A stretch of 64,000 bases of DNA from Draconibacterium sp. (GTDB lineage Bacteria; Bacteroidota; Bacteroidia; Bacteroidales; Prolixibacteraceae), in contig JADIYN010000013.1 in assembly GCA_016705335.1 (NCBI GenBank), positions 124,001 to 188,000 on the forward strand, given 5' to 3'. The notes beneath the pieces are model-generated. The model ran no database searches, was not told the DNA's origin, and was given only the letters and a program-made list of their open reading frames with translations. The first letter of the stretch is position 1. Every line of letters starts with the position of its first letter. The position numbers and the translations under genes were made by a program. This document shows positions 32,365-43,269 of this stretch, piece after piece.

Positions 32365-33840
32365 ATGGCAAAATCAAACTTTCTCGCATTCGATATTGGC
32401 GCATCCAGTGGCCGGGCAATTCTTGGAATATTAGAAAATAATAAAATCGAATTAGTTGAAATTCATCGGTTTAAAAATCAAATGTGTAAAATTAATGGAA
32501 GTTATTTCTGGAATATTTACTCATTATTCGATGAATTAAAAACCGGGTTAAGAAAGTGCATTTCGGAATATAAAATGCAACCCGATTCAATTGGAATTGA
32601 TACCTGGGGTGTAGATTATTCGTTGATTTCAAAAGATGGATACCTGGTTGGATTACCTTTTGCCTACCGTGATCATCGCACTGATAAATCAATGGAAGAG
32701 TTTTTTAAAATTATGCCTAAAAAAGAAACCTACCTTTTATCGGGAATCCAGTTTATGCAGTTCAACACACTTTTTCAGCTTTTTTCATCAGTTCAGCAAA
32801 ATTATTCAGGTTTGAAAAATGCCGAAAGTATTTTATTTACGCCCGATACACTCAACTATTTATTTACGGGAGTCAAAAAGATTGAATATACAATTGCAAG
32901 CACATCACAGCTTTTAAAACCGGGTAAAGCAGAATGGGAAGGAAAACTTTTTAATTCGGCGGGAATTCCTTCAGGTTTGACTGTGGAAATAATACAGCCC
33001 GGAACTGTGCTTGGCGAATTGTTACCCGAAGTTTTGGAAGAAACCGGATGTCAGGCAATTCCATGCGTTGCTGTTGCCAGTCATGATACGGCATCCGCAA
33101 TTGCTTCGGTACCGGCACATGGAGAAAACTGGGCATATTTAAGTTCCGGCACTTGGTCGCTGCTTGGAATCGAAAGTCCTGTTCCACTAGTTTCGGAAAA
33201 AACTCTGGAAATGAATTTCACCAATGAAGGCGGTGTTGAAGGCACAACTCGGTTTCTTAAAAATATAATGGGAATGTGGCTAATCCAGGAATGTAAACGT
33301 ATTTGGGATGGCGAAGGAGAAATGGACTGGCAGCAAATTGTTGATCTAAGTAATGCTTCCTTACCTTTTCAATGCCTTATCAATCCTGACGATTCTTCGT
33401 TTCTGAATCCGGGAAATATGCCAAAAGCCATTCAGGAATTTTGCGCCAGAACCAATCAGCCAGTTCCCGAAACCAAAGGTGAAATTGCACGCTGCATTTA
33501 TGACAGTCTGGTTCTGAAATACAAATTCACCATCAAACAAATTGAATCGGTAACAGGAAAACAAATTGAGAAATTGCATATAATTGGAGGAGGTGCGCAC
33601 AATGTAATAATGAATCAACTGACCGCTGATGCCACCGGAATTCCGGTTTTTGCGGGGCCTACAGAAGCTACTGCCATTGGAAATATTATGTTGCAGGCAA
33701 AAGCCCTGGGCAAAGTAAAATCTTTGATTGAAATTCGTGAAATCGTACAGAATTCATTTGAAGTTATTGAATATAAACCTTCTCCAAAATTGGATTGGGA
33801 AAAGGCATACTCCAAATTTGAAAGTTTGTTAGCTTATTAA
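32365..33840 (+). CDS. rhaB: Rhamnulokinase
   Basis: FGGY-family kinase that phosphorylates L-rhamnulose in the cytoplasm. It starts FLAFDIGASSGRAILGIL with the phosphate-1 loop and has the substrate-domain segment IGIDTWGVDYSLI and DHRTDKSMEEFF. Other landmarks are VASHDTASAIASVPA, YLSSGTWSLLGIE and the adenosine motif LHIIGGGAHNVIMNQL. It has 491 residues and is intact. No rhamnose isomerase, aldolase or permease lies beside it in the window, so the pathway is presumably completed elsewhere. A TAATTTTG at 32341-32348 fits a -7 element, though without a good -33 partner. Confidence 0.94.
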   Translation: MAKSNFLAFDIGASSGRAILGILENNKIELVEIHRFKNQMCKINGSYFWNIYSLFDELKTGLRKCISEYKMQPDSIGIDTWGVDYSLISKDGYLVGLPFAYRDHRTDKSMEEFFKIMPKKETYLLSGIQFMQFNTLFQLFSSVQQNYSGLKNAESILFTPDTLNYLFTGVKKIEYTIASTSQLLKPGKAEWEGKLFNSAGIPSGLTVEIIQPGTVLGELLPEVLEETGCQAIPCVAVASHDTASAIASVPAHGENWAYLSSGTWSLLGIESPVPLVSEKTLEMNFTNEGGVEGTTRFLKNIMGMWLIQECKRIWDGEGEMDWQQIVDLSNASLPFQCLINPDDSSFLNPGNMPKAIQEFCARTNQPVPETKGEIARCIYDSLVLKYKFTIKQIESVTGKQIEKLHIIGGGAHNVIMNQLTADATGIPVFAGPTEATAIGNIMLQAKALGKVKSLIEIREIVQNSFEVIEYKPSPKLDWEKAYSKFESLLAY

Positions 33841-33978
33841 TATTGATGTTTCGTGCCCAATTTGATAAAAAAGCCGGGCAGGTTCAGATATCCTGATTCA
33901 AAGGGTTTTCATAGTTTCAGGCAGTTGTAGTTAAGTTAAGTCAGGAAACCTTGAAAACTCTTCAATCTTCCATCTCTC

Positions 33979-34635
33979 CTACCCCAAACTATAAAGTACA
34001 GCGAAAAAATGCATGATACTTCCGGCCAACACAAACAAATGCCAGATTCCGTGGCCATATTTGAGATTTCGTTTTACATAAAAAATTACCCCAACTGAAT
34101 AAAATATACCACCCAGTAAAAGAAAAATCATGCTTGTCAGAGGTAAATTCTTAATCATTGGACCAACCGCCACAACAAACAGCCAGCCCATTATAAGGTA
34201 AATAGCAACCATTAATTTCCTGAACCGGGTCAGATAAATTGAACGGATAACTACCCCGATAACAGCAACTCCCCAAATAATTCCGAACAATACCCAGCCA
34301 AAAGTGCCTCGCAATGCAGTTAATAAAAAAGGAGTATAAGTTCCGGCAATCAGCAAAAAGATTGCTGCATGGTCGAACCGGGCAAACAGATTCTTAACTT
34401 TTTCAGCTGTAAAACTATGGTAAAGTGTTGAAGATAAATACAATAAAACCATTGTGCTACCGTAAATAGAAAAACTAACAACATGCCATGTATTTCCTTT
34501 TCCAACTGCCAAAACAACAAGTATAACAAGTGCAGCAATACTTAATAAAACCCCAACACCATGGGTAATGCTGTTAAATATCTCCTCTTTTACAGTAAGT
34601 TTTCTATATGTTTTTTTTTGATTTTCCATTTTCAA
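33979..34635 (-). CDS. Hemolysin III/PAQR-family membrane protein
   Basis: Seven-helix integral membrane protein of the hemolysin III (YqfA/TrhA) family. Signature pieces are EEIFNSITHGVGVLLSIAAL with the conserved Ser-x-His, SSTLYHSF, FDHAAIFLLIAGTYTPF, and the late H-x(3)-H pair in YGHGIWHLFVLAGSIMHFFAV. These residues form the presumed metal site shared with PAQR receptors. It has 218 residues and is intact. The family is linked to membrane homeostasis; the hemolysin name is historical. Confidence 0.93.
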   Translation of the reverse strand: MKMENQKKTYRKLTVKEEIFNSITHGVGVLLSIAALVILVVLAVGKGNTWHVVSFSIYGSTMVLLYLSSTLYHSFTAEKVKNLFARFDHAAIFLLIAGTYTPFLLTALRGTFGWVLFGIIWGVAVIGVVIRSIYLTRFRKLMVAIYLIMGWLFVVAVGPMIKNLPLTSMIFLLLGGIFYSVGVIFYVKRNLKYGHGIWHLFVLAGSIMHFFAVLYSLG

Positions 34636-34733
34636 AGCAACTTTAATATTAAAATTAGAACAGATTTTAATTTTGTTCGAAATTAATAAAAATAAGCATC
34701 ATATGAAAGCATCGTAATTGTTGTATAAATAAG

Positions 34734-34776
34734 AAAATCCTGTAAAGACCATATTAACTGGGTTTTACAGGATTTT
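34734..34776 (-). terminator. Long-arm hairpin between the VOC and hemolysin III genes
   Basis: Perfect 13-bp arms (AAAATCCTGTAAA at 34734-34746; complement at 34764-34776) around a 17-base loop. It lies between two minus-strand genes, 91 bp past the VOC stop. The AT flanks on both sides suggest bidirectional terminator activity. Confidence 0.65.
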
Positions 34777-34866
34777 GGGTAATTGTTATTTATATTTTAA
34801 TTTGAAACTTACCAAATACAACAATTACCATTTCATACACTTTCAAATTAAAACATACTCAGATTT

Positions 34867-35388
34867 CTACATCGCCCCAATCAGTTCGATAAACGTCCCA
34901 TCCGGATCCTGCACCAGAATAAACAACCGTCCTTCACCCAAATCTGAAGGTTTACCACTGAGAATTTTTATGTTATTCTTTTCTATGCGTTTCATAATTG
35001 GTTCAAGGTGATTTACCAATATGGTGATATACTGCATCCCGGTATCGTCGTGCAAATAATTTGGTTTTTTATGACCAGGTTTTGTTCCAAAACTCATCAA
35101 TTTCCATTCATTTGCTTGCGGACTGTCTTCCAGTTTCAAAACTGTAACATCAATTGAGCGACCATCAGTCAAACCCAATTCTTTGGCTTTTGTCCCATCA
35201 ACCGAGAATTCACCGGTTTTTGTCATTCCAATTATGTTTGTATAAAAATCAACAGATTTTGCCAGGTCGGTTACAACTGATCCGACAAAAATTGTGGGAT
35301 TACTAAATTCGCCTGGTACAGGTGATTTTTGGGCGTGGGATGCAACTCCAAAAGCAATAAAAACAATTGATACAAGTAATTTTTTCAT
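34867..35388 (-). CDS. Exported VOC (glyoxalase-fold) protein
   Basis: Signal peptide MKKLLVSIVFIAFGVASHAQ followed by one glyoxalase/bleomycin-resistance fold: TIFVGSVVTDLAKSVDFYTN, MQYITILVNHLEPIMKRIEK, LFILVQDPDGTFIELI. The C-terminal DPDG-x-x-IE segment is the usual metal-ligand strand. At 173 residues it is a single-module protein that would dimerise or carry both halves. Periplasmic VOC proteins are not well characterised, and no substrate is suggested by neighbours. Confidence 0.85.
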   Translation of the reverse strand: MKKLLVSIVFIAFGVASHAQKSPVPGEFSNPTIFVGSVVTDLAKSVDFYTNIIGMTKTGEFSVDGTKAKELGLTDGRSIDVTVLKLEDSPQANEWKLMSFGTKPGHKKPNYLHDDTGMQYITILVNHLEPIMKRIEKNNIKILSGKPSDLGEGRLFILVQDPDGTFIELIGAM

Positions 35389-35534
35389 GATTTTTCGATT
35401 TAAAGATTTAGATTGATAAAAATAGGAATATAAGTTTGAATTAAGTTTCTGCTGTCACATTAATTAATTTCATTTTAAACAATTAAAAATTTGAGTTCAA
35501 CTAAAATTAAAATAGTTTTGAAAAAAAATTAAAA

Positions 35535-35942
35535 ATGGATCTTCCACAAGTAAGCAATAATAACGTTTCCAGCTTTTTAAATCAGGCTGATATTGTGAAG
35601 GAAACCGCCGAACAAATCATGAAGGATTTTGGAATGTTTGGCGTTGAAATCACATTTTCGGGCGATACAACCCAGGCATACAATGAATTACATAAACAAC
35701 TGATCGATCAAATTACGATTTTGCTCGAACGCAATTACGATCTGCTACTATCGGTGCTTTACCAGGTTGACATAACCGAACGCGAAATTGCACGCGCTGA
35801 ACGTGAACTTCCACATTATAACCATGTTGAAATTGTTGCCCATCAGGTTATTGCCCGCGATTTGAAAAAGGTTTTGCTGCGCCGTTATTTTAAATCCAAA
35901 GATTCAAATTCCGGCAACTCACCTGGAATTTGGACTGATTAA
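35535..35942 (+). CDS. Small alpha-helical protein of unknown function
   Basis: Intact 135-residue frame, acidic at the start and basic at the end (DLKKVLLRRYFKSK), with no signal peptide or membrane helix. The middle (QLIDQITILLERNYDLLLSVLYQVDITEREIARAERELP, split here only for description) looks helical. A run of isolated hydrophobics suggests a small soluble helical bundle. I recognise no domain. The ATG at 35535 is preceded by an A-rich stretch of the kind that replaces Shine-Dalgarno sites in Bacteroidota. It stands alone between the divergent VOC gene and an MBL-fold gene. Confidence 0.65.
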   Translation: MDLPQVSNNNVSSFLNQADIVKETAEQIMKDFGMFGVEITFSGDTTQAYNELHKQLIDQITILLERNYDLLLSVLYQVDITEREIARAERELPHYNHVEIVAHQVIARDLKKVLLRRYFKSKDSNSGNSPGIWTD

Positions 35943-36059
35943 TTTCTGCCAGTCAATATTAAATTTCCTGAATTTTGAATGTGAAAAAACATTTTTTATA
36001 AAAGGGTGTTTGAATGTACTATTTATCGCACTCTTTAAAGTGAATATCTACTCTGTATA

Positions 36060-37169
36060 ATGAAATTAAAAAGAAATATGATCATACTGTTAACCATTGT
36101 TGTCATAATTGCCATTGCGATTTTTGCCTTTCTTAAACAACCCAAATTTGGGAAACTACCTGCAGGCGATAGACTGGCCCGTATTGAAAATTCTCCAAAT
36201 TATAAAAACGGTTCCTTTACCAATTTGAGCCATACCCCTCAAATGACCGGAGAAGGAGGTTTTTTGAAGATTATGAAAGACATGTTTACGGCAAAAAACC
36301 GACGCCCGGTTGATTCAATTCCTTCAGTAAAGACTGATTTGTTAAACCTTTCACCAGATAAAGATATTTTAGTTTGGTTTGGCCATTCATCTTATTTTAT
36401 GCAAATCGATGGAAAACGTTTTTTGGTTGACCCGGTTTTTTGCGGAAATGCTTCGCCCTTTTCGTTTATGATCAAATCATTCAAGGGAACCGATATTTAT
36501 ACTCCTGCCGATATTCCTGAAATTGATTATCTGATTATTACCCACGATCACTGGGATCATTTGGATTACAAAACTGTAACCGAACTCAAACCAAAAATAA
36601 GGAAAGTGATAACAGGACTTGGAACTGGCGCACATTTGGAAAGTTGGGGATATAATCCAGCGATAATTATTGAAAGCGATTGGTATGACCGTGTGGATTT
36701 GGGAGCTGGTTTTTCAATTGAAGCAACTCCCGCACGCCATTTCTCGGGAAGGGGCACAAAACCTAACCAATCACTTTGGGCATCGTTTGTATTACAAACA
36801 CCGGCAACTAGGATTTTTATTGGTGGTGACGGTGGATATGACAAGCATTTTGCTGAAATTGGTGAAAAGTTTGGCGGATTTGATTTAGCCATTTTAGAGA
36901 ACGGTCAGTACAACACAAGCTGGAAATATATTCACATGATGCTTAATGAAGTTTTGCAGGCCGCCAAAGATTTGAAAGCAAAAAGACTTTTCCCGGTACA
37001 TTCATCGAAATTTGCACTGGCAAATCACAGTTGGGATACTCCATTGAAAACAATAACTGAGAAGAATAAAATAGATAAACAAACATTGGTTACACCAATT
37101 ATTGGTGAAATGGTTTTTATAAAAGATACAACCCGGATTTTTACGGAATGGTGGGTGGGGTTAAAATAA
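36060..37169 (+). CDS. Membrane-anchored MBL-fold hydrolase (UlaG/NAPE-PLD-like)
   Basis: N-terminal membrane helix (MIILLTIVVIIAIAIFAFL) then a metallo-beta-lactamase fold. The metal motif is LIITHDHWDHLDY (HxHxDH), preceded by DILVWFGHSSYFMQIDGK and followed by ATPARHFSGRGTK and FIGGDGGYDKHFAE. C-terminal FPVHSSKFALANHSW gives the last histidine. The pattern WFGHSS...DP...HDHWDHLD matches the N-acylphosphatidylethanolamine phospholipase D/UlaG-like group, so a phosphodiester or lactone substrate is possible. It has 369 residues and an intact frame. The leader suggests it faces the periplasm. Confidence 0.85.
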   Translation: MKLKRNMIILLTIVVIIAIAIFAFLKQPKFGKLPAGDRLARIENSPNYKNGSFTNLSHTPQMTGEGGFLKIMKDMFTAKNRRPVDSIPSVKTDLLNLSPDKDILVWFGHSSYFMQIDGKRFLVDPVFCGNASPFSFMIKSFKGTDIYTPADIPEIDYLIITHDHWDHLDYKTVTELKPKIRKVITGLGTGAHLESWGYNPAIIIESDWYDRVDLGAGFSIEATPARHFSGRGTKPNQSLWASFVLQTPATRIFIGGDGGYDKHFAEIGEKFGGFDLAILENGQYNTSWKYIHMMLNEVLQAAKDLKAKRLFPVHSSKFALANHSWDTPLKTITEKNKIDKQTLVTPIIGEMVFIKDTTRIFTEWWVGLK

Positions 37170-37228
37170 GTCATTTTAAACTGGGAAAAATACTTTCGCT
37201 GCACTTTTAAAAATATCGTTTGAAGATA

Positions 37229-37684
37229 TTATTCTCCGAAAACAAAGCGAAAATTAACCCCAAATGATCCAGACCCAAATTTTGTTTCCTCAACTAGCCA
37301 AAATGTTGGCCGCCAATCAAGTCCAAATGCAACTGGAACCTTTTCAAAGCGATATTCAAGACCTATTTCGCCACTCGCACCAATGAGAAAATCCTTCCCA
37401 AAATAAGTTGAAGGACCAATCCCTAAATACCAGTTTATAGCTTCGCCATTAATTGGTTTGTGAATAAAATCCCACACTGCGTCAATGCCAACAGCCCCCT
37501 GAAAAAATCCTAAATCAGCATGAATCCGTTCGAATGGACCGGCACTAAAAACACAATCAAGAGCCGGGCCGAAATAACCATTAACACCGCCAAACCGAAT
37601 ACCAAATTCCTGCGCATTTGAATTATATGTTGCAAAAACATTAACTACAATAGTTAAAAATATCAATTTGAAAAACTTTTTCAT
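37229..37684 (-). CDS. Small outer-membrane beta-barrel-like protein
   Basis: Signal peptide MKKFFKLIFLTIVVNVFATYNSNAQ, then about 125 residues of glycine- and aromatic-rich strands (FGIRFGGVNGYFGPALDCVF, INWYLGIGPSTYFGKDFLIG, VPVAFGLDWRPTFWL) ending in FGVNFRFVFGE with a terminal-strand pattern. This is typical of small eight-stranded barrels of Bacteroidota. The gene is intact. Function unknown. Confidence 0.78.
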   Translation of the reverse strand: MKKFFKLIFLTIVVNVFATYNSNAQEFGIRFGGVNGYFGPALDCVFSAGPFERIHADLGFFQGAVGIDAVWDFIHKPINGEAINWYLGIGPSTYFGKDFLIGASGEIGLEYRFEKVPVAFGLDWRPTFWLVEETKFGSGSFGVNFRFVFGE

Positions 37685-37910
37685 GGTGTAATAAATTATG
37701 AATGAATTTGAAAAAAACTGCTAATAATATAAATTATACAACAAATTTAACGTTTAGTAATCAACTTGTTGTTTGTTTTTTCAACTAACGATAAAAAAGA
37801 CTTAATATTTCTGATGACCATATGAACATATTTTAAAAGCTTAACTTTTAAATCCAATTCTCATTCATTTGATAACTGCATTTACATATAATTTAAAAAC
37901 ATAGATTGAG

Positions 37911-39391
37911 CTATTTTGGTCTGCTGTAACCAAGCGATTTATATTTTTCAAGTAACGTTTTAAGTTCGTTCACAATATCAGGATTATCCGGAAAAACATT
38001 TTTTGATTCCGAAGGATCATCAGCCAGATTATATAACTGAATGGAATCCACCGGGAACGTTTCTTTAATTTGTGCAAAACCGCCATGTCCCTCCGCATCA
38101 ATGTATTTCCAGTCTCCTTTTCGAATTGAAAAATCACCATTCAAAGAATGATGGACTGTGGCTTCGCGCAGTGGCTTTAAATAATTTTCACCTTTTAAAA
38201 CAGGCAAAAAACTGTAACTGTCCTGCGCTTCATTTTCATTCAATTTATGACCAAGCAAGTCGGCAACAGTGGCATATAAATCAGTCGAACAAATTACTTC
38301 ATCAGAAATTGAGCCGGGTTTAATAAGGTTTGGCCAGGTCACAATAAACGAAACCCTATGTCCACCATCATAAGAATGCGATTTTCGGCCTTTGAAACCA
38401 TTACTTGTGTTATGATTAAATTCTACTTCCTTTTCTATTGGAAAACCATGTGGCGAACTTCCATTATCTGAAGTGAGAATAATTATAGTATTTTCATACA
38501 GACCATTTTCTTTTAAAGCTTCAACAATCCGCTGAACTGTTGCATCACATTCAACAACAAAATCGCCATAAATTCCTGCATTGCTTTTTCCAAGAAATTC
38601 GTTATTGGGAACCACAGGAGTATGCGGGGCAGCCCACGGAAAATATAAAAAGAAAGGTTTTCCCGGAGTTTGATTTTGAATGAATTCAACCGCTTTTTGT
38701 GTGAGGTCGGGCATTACATTTTTTGCTTTGAAACCCGGAACAGTCGCACCTTCTCTCCCACCTTCCTTCGTAATTTCAGTTGGCATTCCACGGGTAAATT
38801 GATTTTCAATATATGCATACGGAGGCATATCCAGGGAACCGGTAATACCAAAAAAGTAGTCGAAGCCGACGGAATTGGGCCCTGAAAGTATTGGCTTTGC
38901 AAAATCTATTTTAGAAATATCATCTTCCCATTTGTCGGTGAGTTCAACTCAGGTTCAATCGTTTGCCAACCCAAACCCAGGTGCCATTTACCAATGCAGG
39001 CAGTTTTATATCCATTTTCTTTAAGCAAAGAAGCAACTGTTGGTTCCCCTTCATTTATCAAAAGTGGAGAACTACCCCACAAAACGCCCGATTTCATGCG
39101 GGTGCGGAATGCATAGGTTCCGGTTAAAATTCCATATCGCGTTGGAGAGCAAACTGCCGAATTTGTATGGGCATCTGTAAACATCATACCATCCAATGCC
39201 AGCGCATCCATAGCTGGAGTAGGTATTTTTGAATCCCGGTTGTAACATGACAAATCGCCTATCCCCATATCATCAGCAAGAAGATATACAATGTTTGGAA
39301 ATTTGTGTTTGTTCTCTTTTTTCTCCTGACAACCAAAAAAACTAACAACGATAATTAGAAATAAGGACCATATAATTTGTTGTTTTTTCAT
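37911..39391 (-). CDS. Sulfatase, exported lipoprotein-like (one frameshift)
   Basis: Type I (formylglycine) sulfatase that removes sulfate esters. A lipoprotein-like leader (IIVVSFFGCQEKK) is followed by the metal motif NIVYLLADDMGIGDLSCYN. The active-site CxPxR is SAVCSPTRYGILTG, in which the cysteine is converted to formylglycine. KTACIGKWHLGLGWQ is the second signature, and the late metal site is IIILTSDNGSSPHGFP. The C-terminal subdomain includes LYNLADDPSESKNV. The two open frames join near 38940, where one base restores LTDKWEDDISKIDFAKP. It leads a minus-strand block of exported hydrolases. The sulfated substrate, such as a host mucin or algal glycan, is unknown. Confidence 0.92.
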
Positions 39392-39487
39392 GTTATTAAA
39401 AGTTTATGATTTTAAATTCAAAATTTTGATTCAGAGGTGTTTAACTACTTTGAACCTTAAGCTTTAAACTTCAAAAACTGAACTTAC

Positions 39488-40359
39488 TTATTTTGGTCTT
39501 GCGACCATAATTCCCGTTACCGATTTGCTCTTTAGTAAATAATCTTCCAACGAATTATCCGAAATTACCACTTTTTCAGCTGTGGTTGAGGCGTGCATTA
39601 AGTGAATTCTGCCATTTATTCGAACCAAAATTCCAACATGCGAGATATCTAATCCATCAACCCGGCTTGTAATTCCAACAATGTCGCCATCGTTTAATTT
39701 CGATTCGATTTCACCAATTTTTTCTTTGGGAATGAAATAGGTTTTGCGCATTGAAATTTCTCTTTCCCTTTCGGCAATTATTTTTTGTATTTCCGGATGA
39801 TTTTTCAGTTGCAGGTAACTTTCAGGGTGGGTGCTCATAAAGTTTATCGTTTTCCGGTAAGGTGTTCCAGCAATTTCTTGTGAAACCGATTTGACAATTC
39901 CCATTCGGTCGTTTTCAAAAATCCAGTCGCTGAAATAATGGTTCCTTGAATAATAACCATCAATTTCCCCATCACGGTAGCGGATATTTTGCAGTTCTGC
40001 AGCAAATTTTTCGAAGGTTGGGTTGCCGCTTTTATTGTCCGCGTAATGGCCAGAACATTTTCGGTAAATGTTGTACAATCCATTTCGCGTAAATTGATAA
40101 CAAGTTTCTCATCATCCGGATTGATTTCCAAAGTTGCTGCCTTGTAAGGGATTTCTTTAAAATAAGTTCCCACTTTAACTATTAAATCAGAAACCGGAGT
40201 GTTTTTATCATCTTTAAAAACATAAAAAAGTTGTTCAAGAATTTCTTTGTCTTTTAAGTCAAAAACAATGCTTTTCTCAATATTTTTCTCCTTTTGCTGA
40301 AGAGTAATTGTATACAAATATATCGGTAAAACGAGAAATATGATTATTCCAATTTTCAT
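39488..40359 (-). CDS. DUF1460 amidase-like exported protein (frameshift)
   Basis: Belongs to the DUF1460 group of NlpC/P60-like fold proteins annotated as N-acetylmuramoyl-L-alanine amidase-like. A hydrophobic leader (MKIGIIIFLVLPIYLYTI) precedes MDCTTFTENVLAI, which holds the likely catalytic cysteine. RDGEIDGYYSRNHYFSDWIF has the conserved His-Tyr-Phe region, and GDIVGITSRVDGLDISHVGI the second histidine. The gene is split near 40036 and rejoined by one A, giving TIKSGNPTFEKFAAEL. Cell-wall peptide cleavage is the family inference. Neighbours are a sulfatase downstream and an esterase upstream. Confidence 0.87.
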
Positions 40360-40411
40360 TTAAAAATGTTTTGGTTCAAAATAACCAAATGCAAACATGT
40401 TGCCTCAGCAA

Positions 40412-41277
40412 TTAATATTGATGAAATGCATCTGACACAAATTTCATTACTACCGGCAGCGATTCGCGCCAGTAAGTCCAGTTATGCGCACCGTTGCGAA
40501 CCCGATATTCATGAGGAATTTCCTTTTTACGCATTTCAATGTGAACAAGTGCGTTGCCTTCGTACAGAAAATCATCGTCGCCACAATCGATAAACCAGCG
40601 AACTTCTTTTTTTAAACTGTCGGGCATATTTTTCATCATTTCGGGAACACTGTGTTTTTTGAAATAGGTTTCCAGTTGTTCATCAGTTGCATCCTGCATC
40701 CCCTGCCGCGATTTGTAACGTTCCATTTCAGCCATGTTTAACGGTCCGCACGATGCGCTCAGCGGGCAAGCCGAGGAGAAAAGTTCGGGATGGCGCAAGG
40801 CATAAACAAATGTTCCGCCGCCACCCATCGAAAGACCTGAAATTGCGCGGTAACGTTTTTCTGCTCTGATTCGATATGTTTTCTCGATATAAGGCATGAA
40901 CTCCTGAAAGAAAAAATCCTCGTATTGCCAGTCGCCCTTTAATGCTGTTGAAATAGCCGCGTTGTCCGGTATTGGCATCAGGCATTACAACAATCATTGC
41001 TGTTGCCGTTCCATCCTGAAATTGCTTTATCGGCAATGTGCTGAACCTCGCCAAACTGCACCCAGCCGGTTTGGTCGTCACCACTACCGTGAAGCAGGTA
41101 AAAAACCGGGTAACTGCGTTGCGAGGTTTCGTAACCGGCCGGAAGATAAACCGCATATTTCCGATCCATTTTCAGAATTTCACTTTTCATTGAAAGGTTG
41201 TCGAAAACTTTACTGGATTGGGCAGTTGAAAGAAATGGGAAAGTTAAAATCAGGAAAAACAGGATTGAATTTTTCAT
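40412..41277 (-). CDS. Exported esterase of the alpha/beta-hydrolase fold (two frameshifts)
   Basis: Esterase D/feruloyl-esterase-like hydrolase with signal peptide MKNSILFFLILTFPFLSTAQ. YPVFYLLHGSGDDQTGWVQ gives the oxyanion region, and YRAISGLSMGGGGTFVYAL the nucleophile elbow GLSMGG. Later FIDCGDDDFLYEGN holds the acid and NGAHNWTYWRESL the histidine. Three frames must be joined: the change near 40990 gives AMIVVMPDANTGQRGYFNSI, and the one near 40938 returns to KGDWQYEDFFFQEFM. In Bacteroidota such enzymes often de-esterify plant or host polysaccharides. It sits in the exported hydrolase block. Substrate unknown. Confidence 0.85.
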
Positions 41278-41347
41278 ATTTTGGATTTAGTTGTTTAATT
41301 CAATCCAAAATTATCAATTAATGGTTGAATCCATCAAAATAGGAAAA

Positions 41348-43269
41348 TTATAACTTATTAAACCGCCGGTTCATTTTGTGTTCGCCATCAATGTAAATTT
41401 CCATTACATAACGCCCTTCCTTCAAATGCTTGACATCCAATCCGGTTGTCGATTCCTTTATGTTGGTGAACTCGTGTGATTCAATGTATTCTCCGTCCTT
41501 GGTAATTCGAATTTTCAGGTTGAAGTTTTATTGGTTGTTGTAAAAATCGAAAGATAATCTTTAACCATTCTCGGAAATATATTTACTGACAGTCGTTCTA
41601 TTGTGGTATCCACTACAGCTTCATTGTCTGCCCGAAAGGCAAAAAACTGTCCATTCCCGCAGTCACTTTCAAACAAATTAATAAGATTTCCCTTTACATC
41701 TTTTAATTGCAATCTCCCGTATCCGGCTTGTGGTTGAAACCAAAATTCAAGCCCATCGCCTACAGAATCGGTTAACATTAAAAAATAATTTCCTTCCACT
41801 AAATCGAGCGTATCAGAATACTTTGTTGCAGGCTCAAAACCTTCAGGAGTTTTCATATAAACCGTGTCGTTTGTGCTGTTTACAATAAAAAGTGAATTCT
41901 CTTTTGGCTTATTATTGGTAAGAAAATCAACAACAATTTTTGATGGCAAAGTTGGGATATCGTTAAATTCCGATTCCATGTTATTGTCTCCATCCCACTC
42001 GTCTTCAACACCATTCGGTTCGGCCAGAATAACAGAAAATGTGTTTATTCCTTTTGTTGCGTCAATTAAACCGGGAAGCGTAATAATTGCCGACTGATAA
42101 AAACCGAGATCTCCTTCCCACTTAAAAGATTTTTGTTTGAACCCAACTGTAGTATAATAAATCTGCAGGGTCCTTAAGTTTTCCTTTCCAAGATTTCTGA
42201 TTTTGATGCGCGGATTAAAACCTGTTGGATTATATCGGTTGTAATTATCTGCTTTGTTTGGCGCAATAATCTCTTCAATTGCAACGTCATTTCTGTTATT
42301 CGGATTGGCAAACTGGAAAAAGTAGGAGGTAATTTGTTCTTTTGGCTGGTCAATATTTTTTGCTGTAATTGGTTCCATATCAAGATCGAGAGTGTGTTTT
42401 GACTTTGTCAGCTTAACATCGATTATATCGGGAACTTGCAAATCGCCGGGACACCAGTAGGCACGGTCAAAAATCCATGTTCCGCCTTGAGGATAAAGTG
42501 GATTTTCGCCACAATCTTTCCACATGTTTCGATGGTCTATTACATTTCCATCGAAAATCAAATCGCGCCAACGACTGCAAAATTCGCTGCAACCACTTGG
42601 TTCATCCATTCCATGCCCGGTATGCTGAATCCTGAACCGGCCAAAAGAGGCTCCTTTTGCTGTTTTAATTTTTATTGGTGCCAGACTTTTTTCAATATCA
42701 TTTTCAGGGTTTCCGTATTGAAAATTTCCATCCCACATTTTTTCGACCGATATAAATCTGGCAACCGGCGGACCAAAAAGTACGTTGAAATCAATTGTTA
42801 AATCCCAGCCCAAATCAGGTGATTCATAACCTGAATGGAGATATTCGATTTCAACACTGTCGCGCAAAAACGATTCAAAATCAGTTACATCAATTTTCCA
42901 TGTGTAACTCCATCCCTCTTTAAAATTACTCCCGTAAGGTGTAAGCATCCTGCCTATTTCATAATTGATGGTTTTGCCTTTTACTCCGCCTTTTCTGAGG
43001 ATTTTTATTCGATCCATATAATCCCAATGCGCAATTGGCCTGTCTTCAGGGTATGCAAGCGTAACTTTCATTGTTATCCGGCGCAGATCTTTTGTTTTTT
43101 CAGAGAATACACCCCACGCTTTGAAACTCTTTACTCCACTTGAAGGATCAGTGTTTATCAGCACTTTATTATGAGTTACAATATTTGTTGTTTGGGAGAA
43201 TACAGTTGAGGTGGTTAATATAAAGACAAAAAGAAATATCAGGTTTCGCATCGTTTTCAACTTATTCAT
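41348..43269 (-). CDS. Secreted PNGase F-like protein with T9SS sorting domain (one frameshift)
   Basis: Resembles peptide-N(4)-(N-acetyl-beta-glucosaminyl)asparagine amidase F, which releases N-linked glycans from glycoproteins. A signal peptide (LIFLFVFILTTSTVFS) comes first. The N-terminal domain includes RPIAHWDYMDRIKIL. The C-terminal domain has GHGMDEPSGCSEFCSRWRDL and DCGENPLYPQGGTWIFDRAY followed by WCPGD, the most diagnostic stretch. RLSVNIFPRMVKDYLSI begins a type A type IX sorting domain, interrupted by a lost C near 41520 and continuing as LKIRITKDGEYIESHEF to 41348. The start overlaps the end of the transglutaminase gene by 8 bp, so the two form an operon. Glycan release activity is inferred, not shown. 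Confidence 0.8.
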
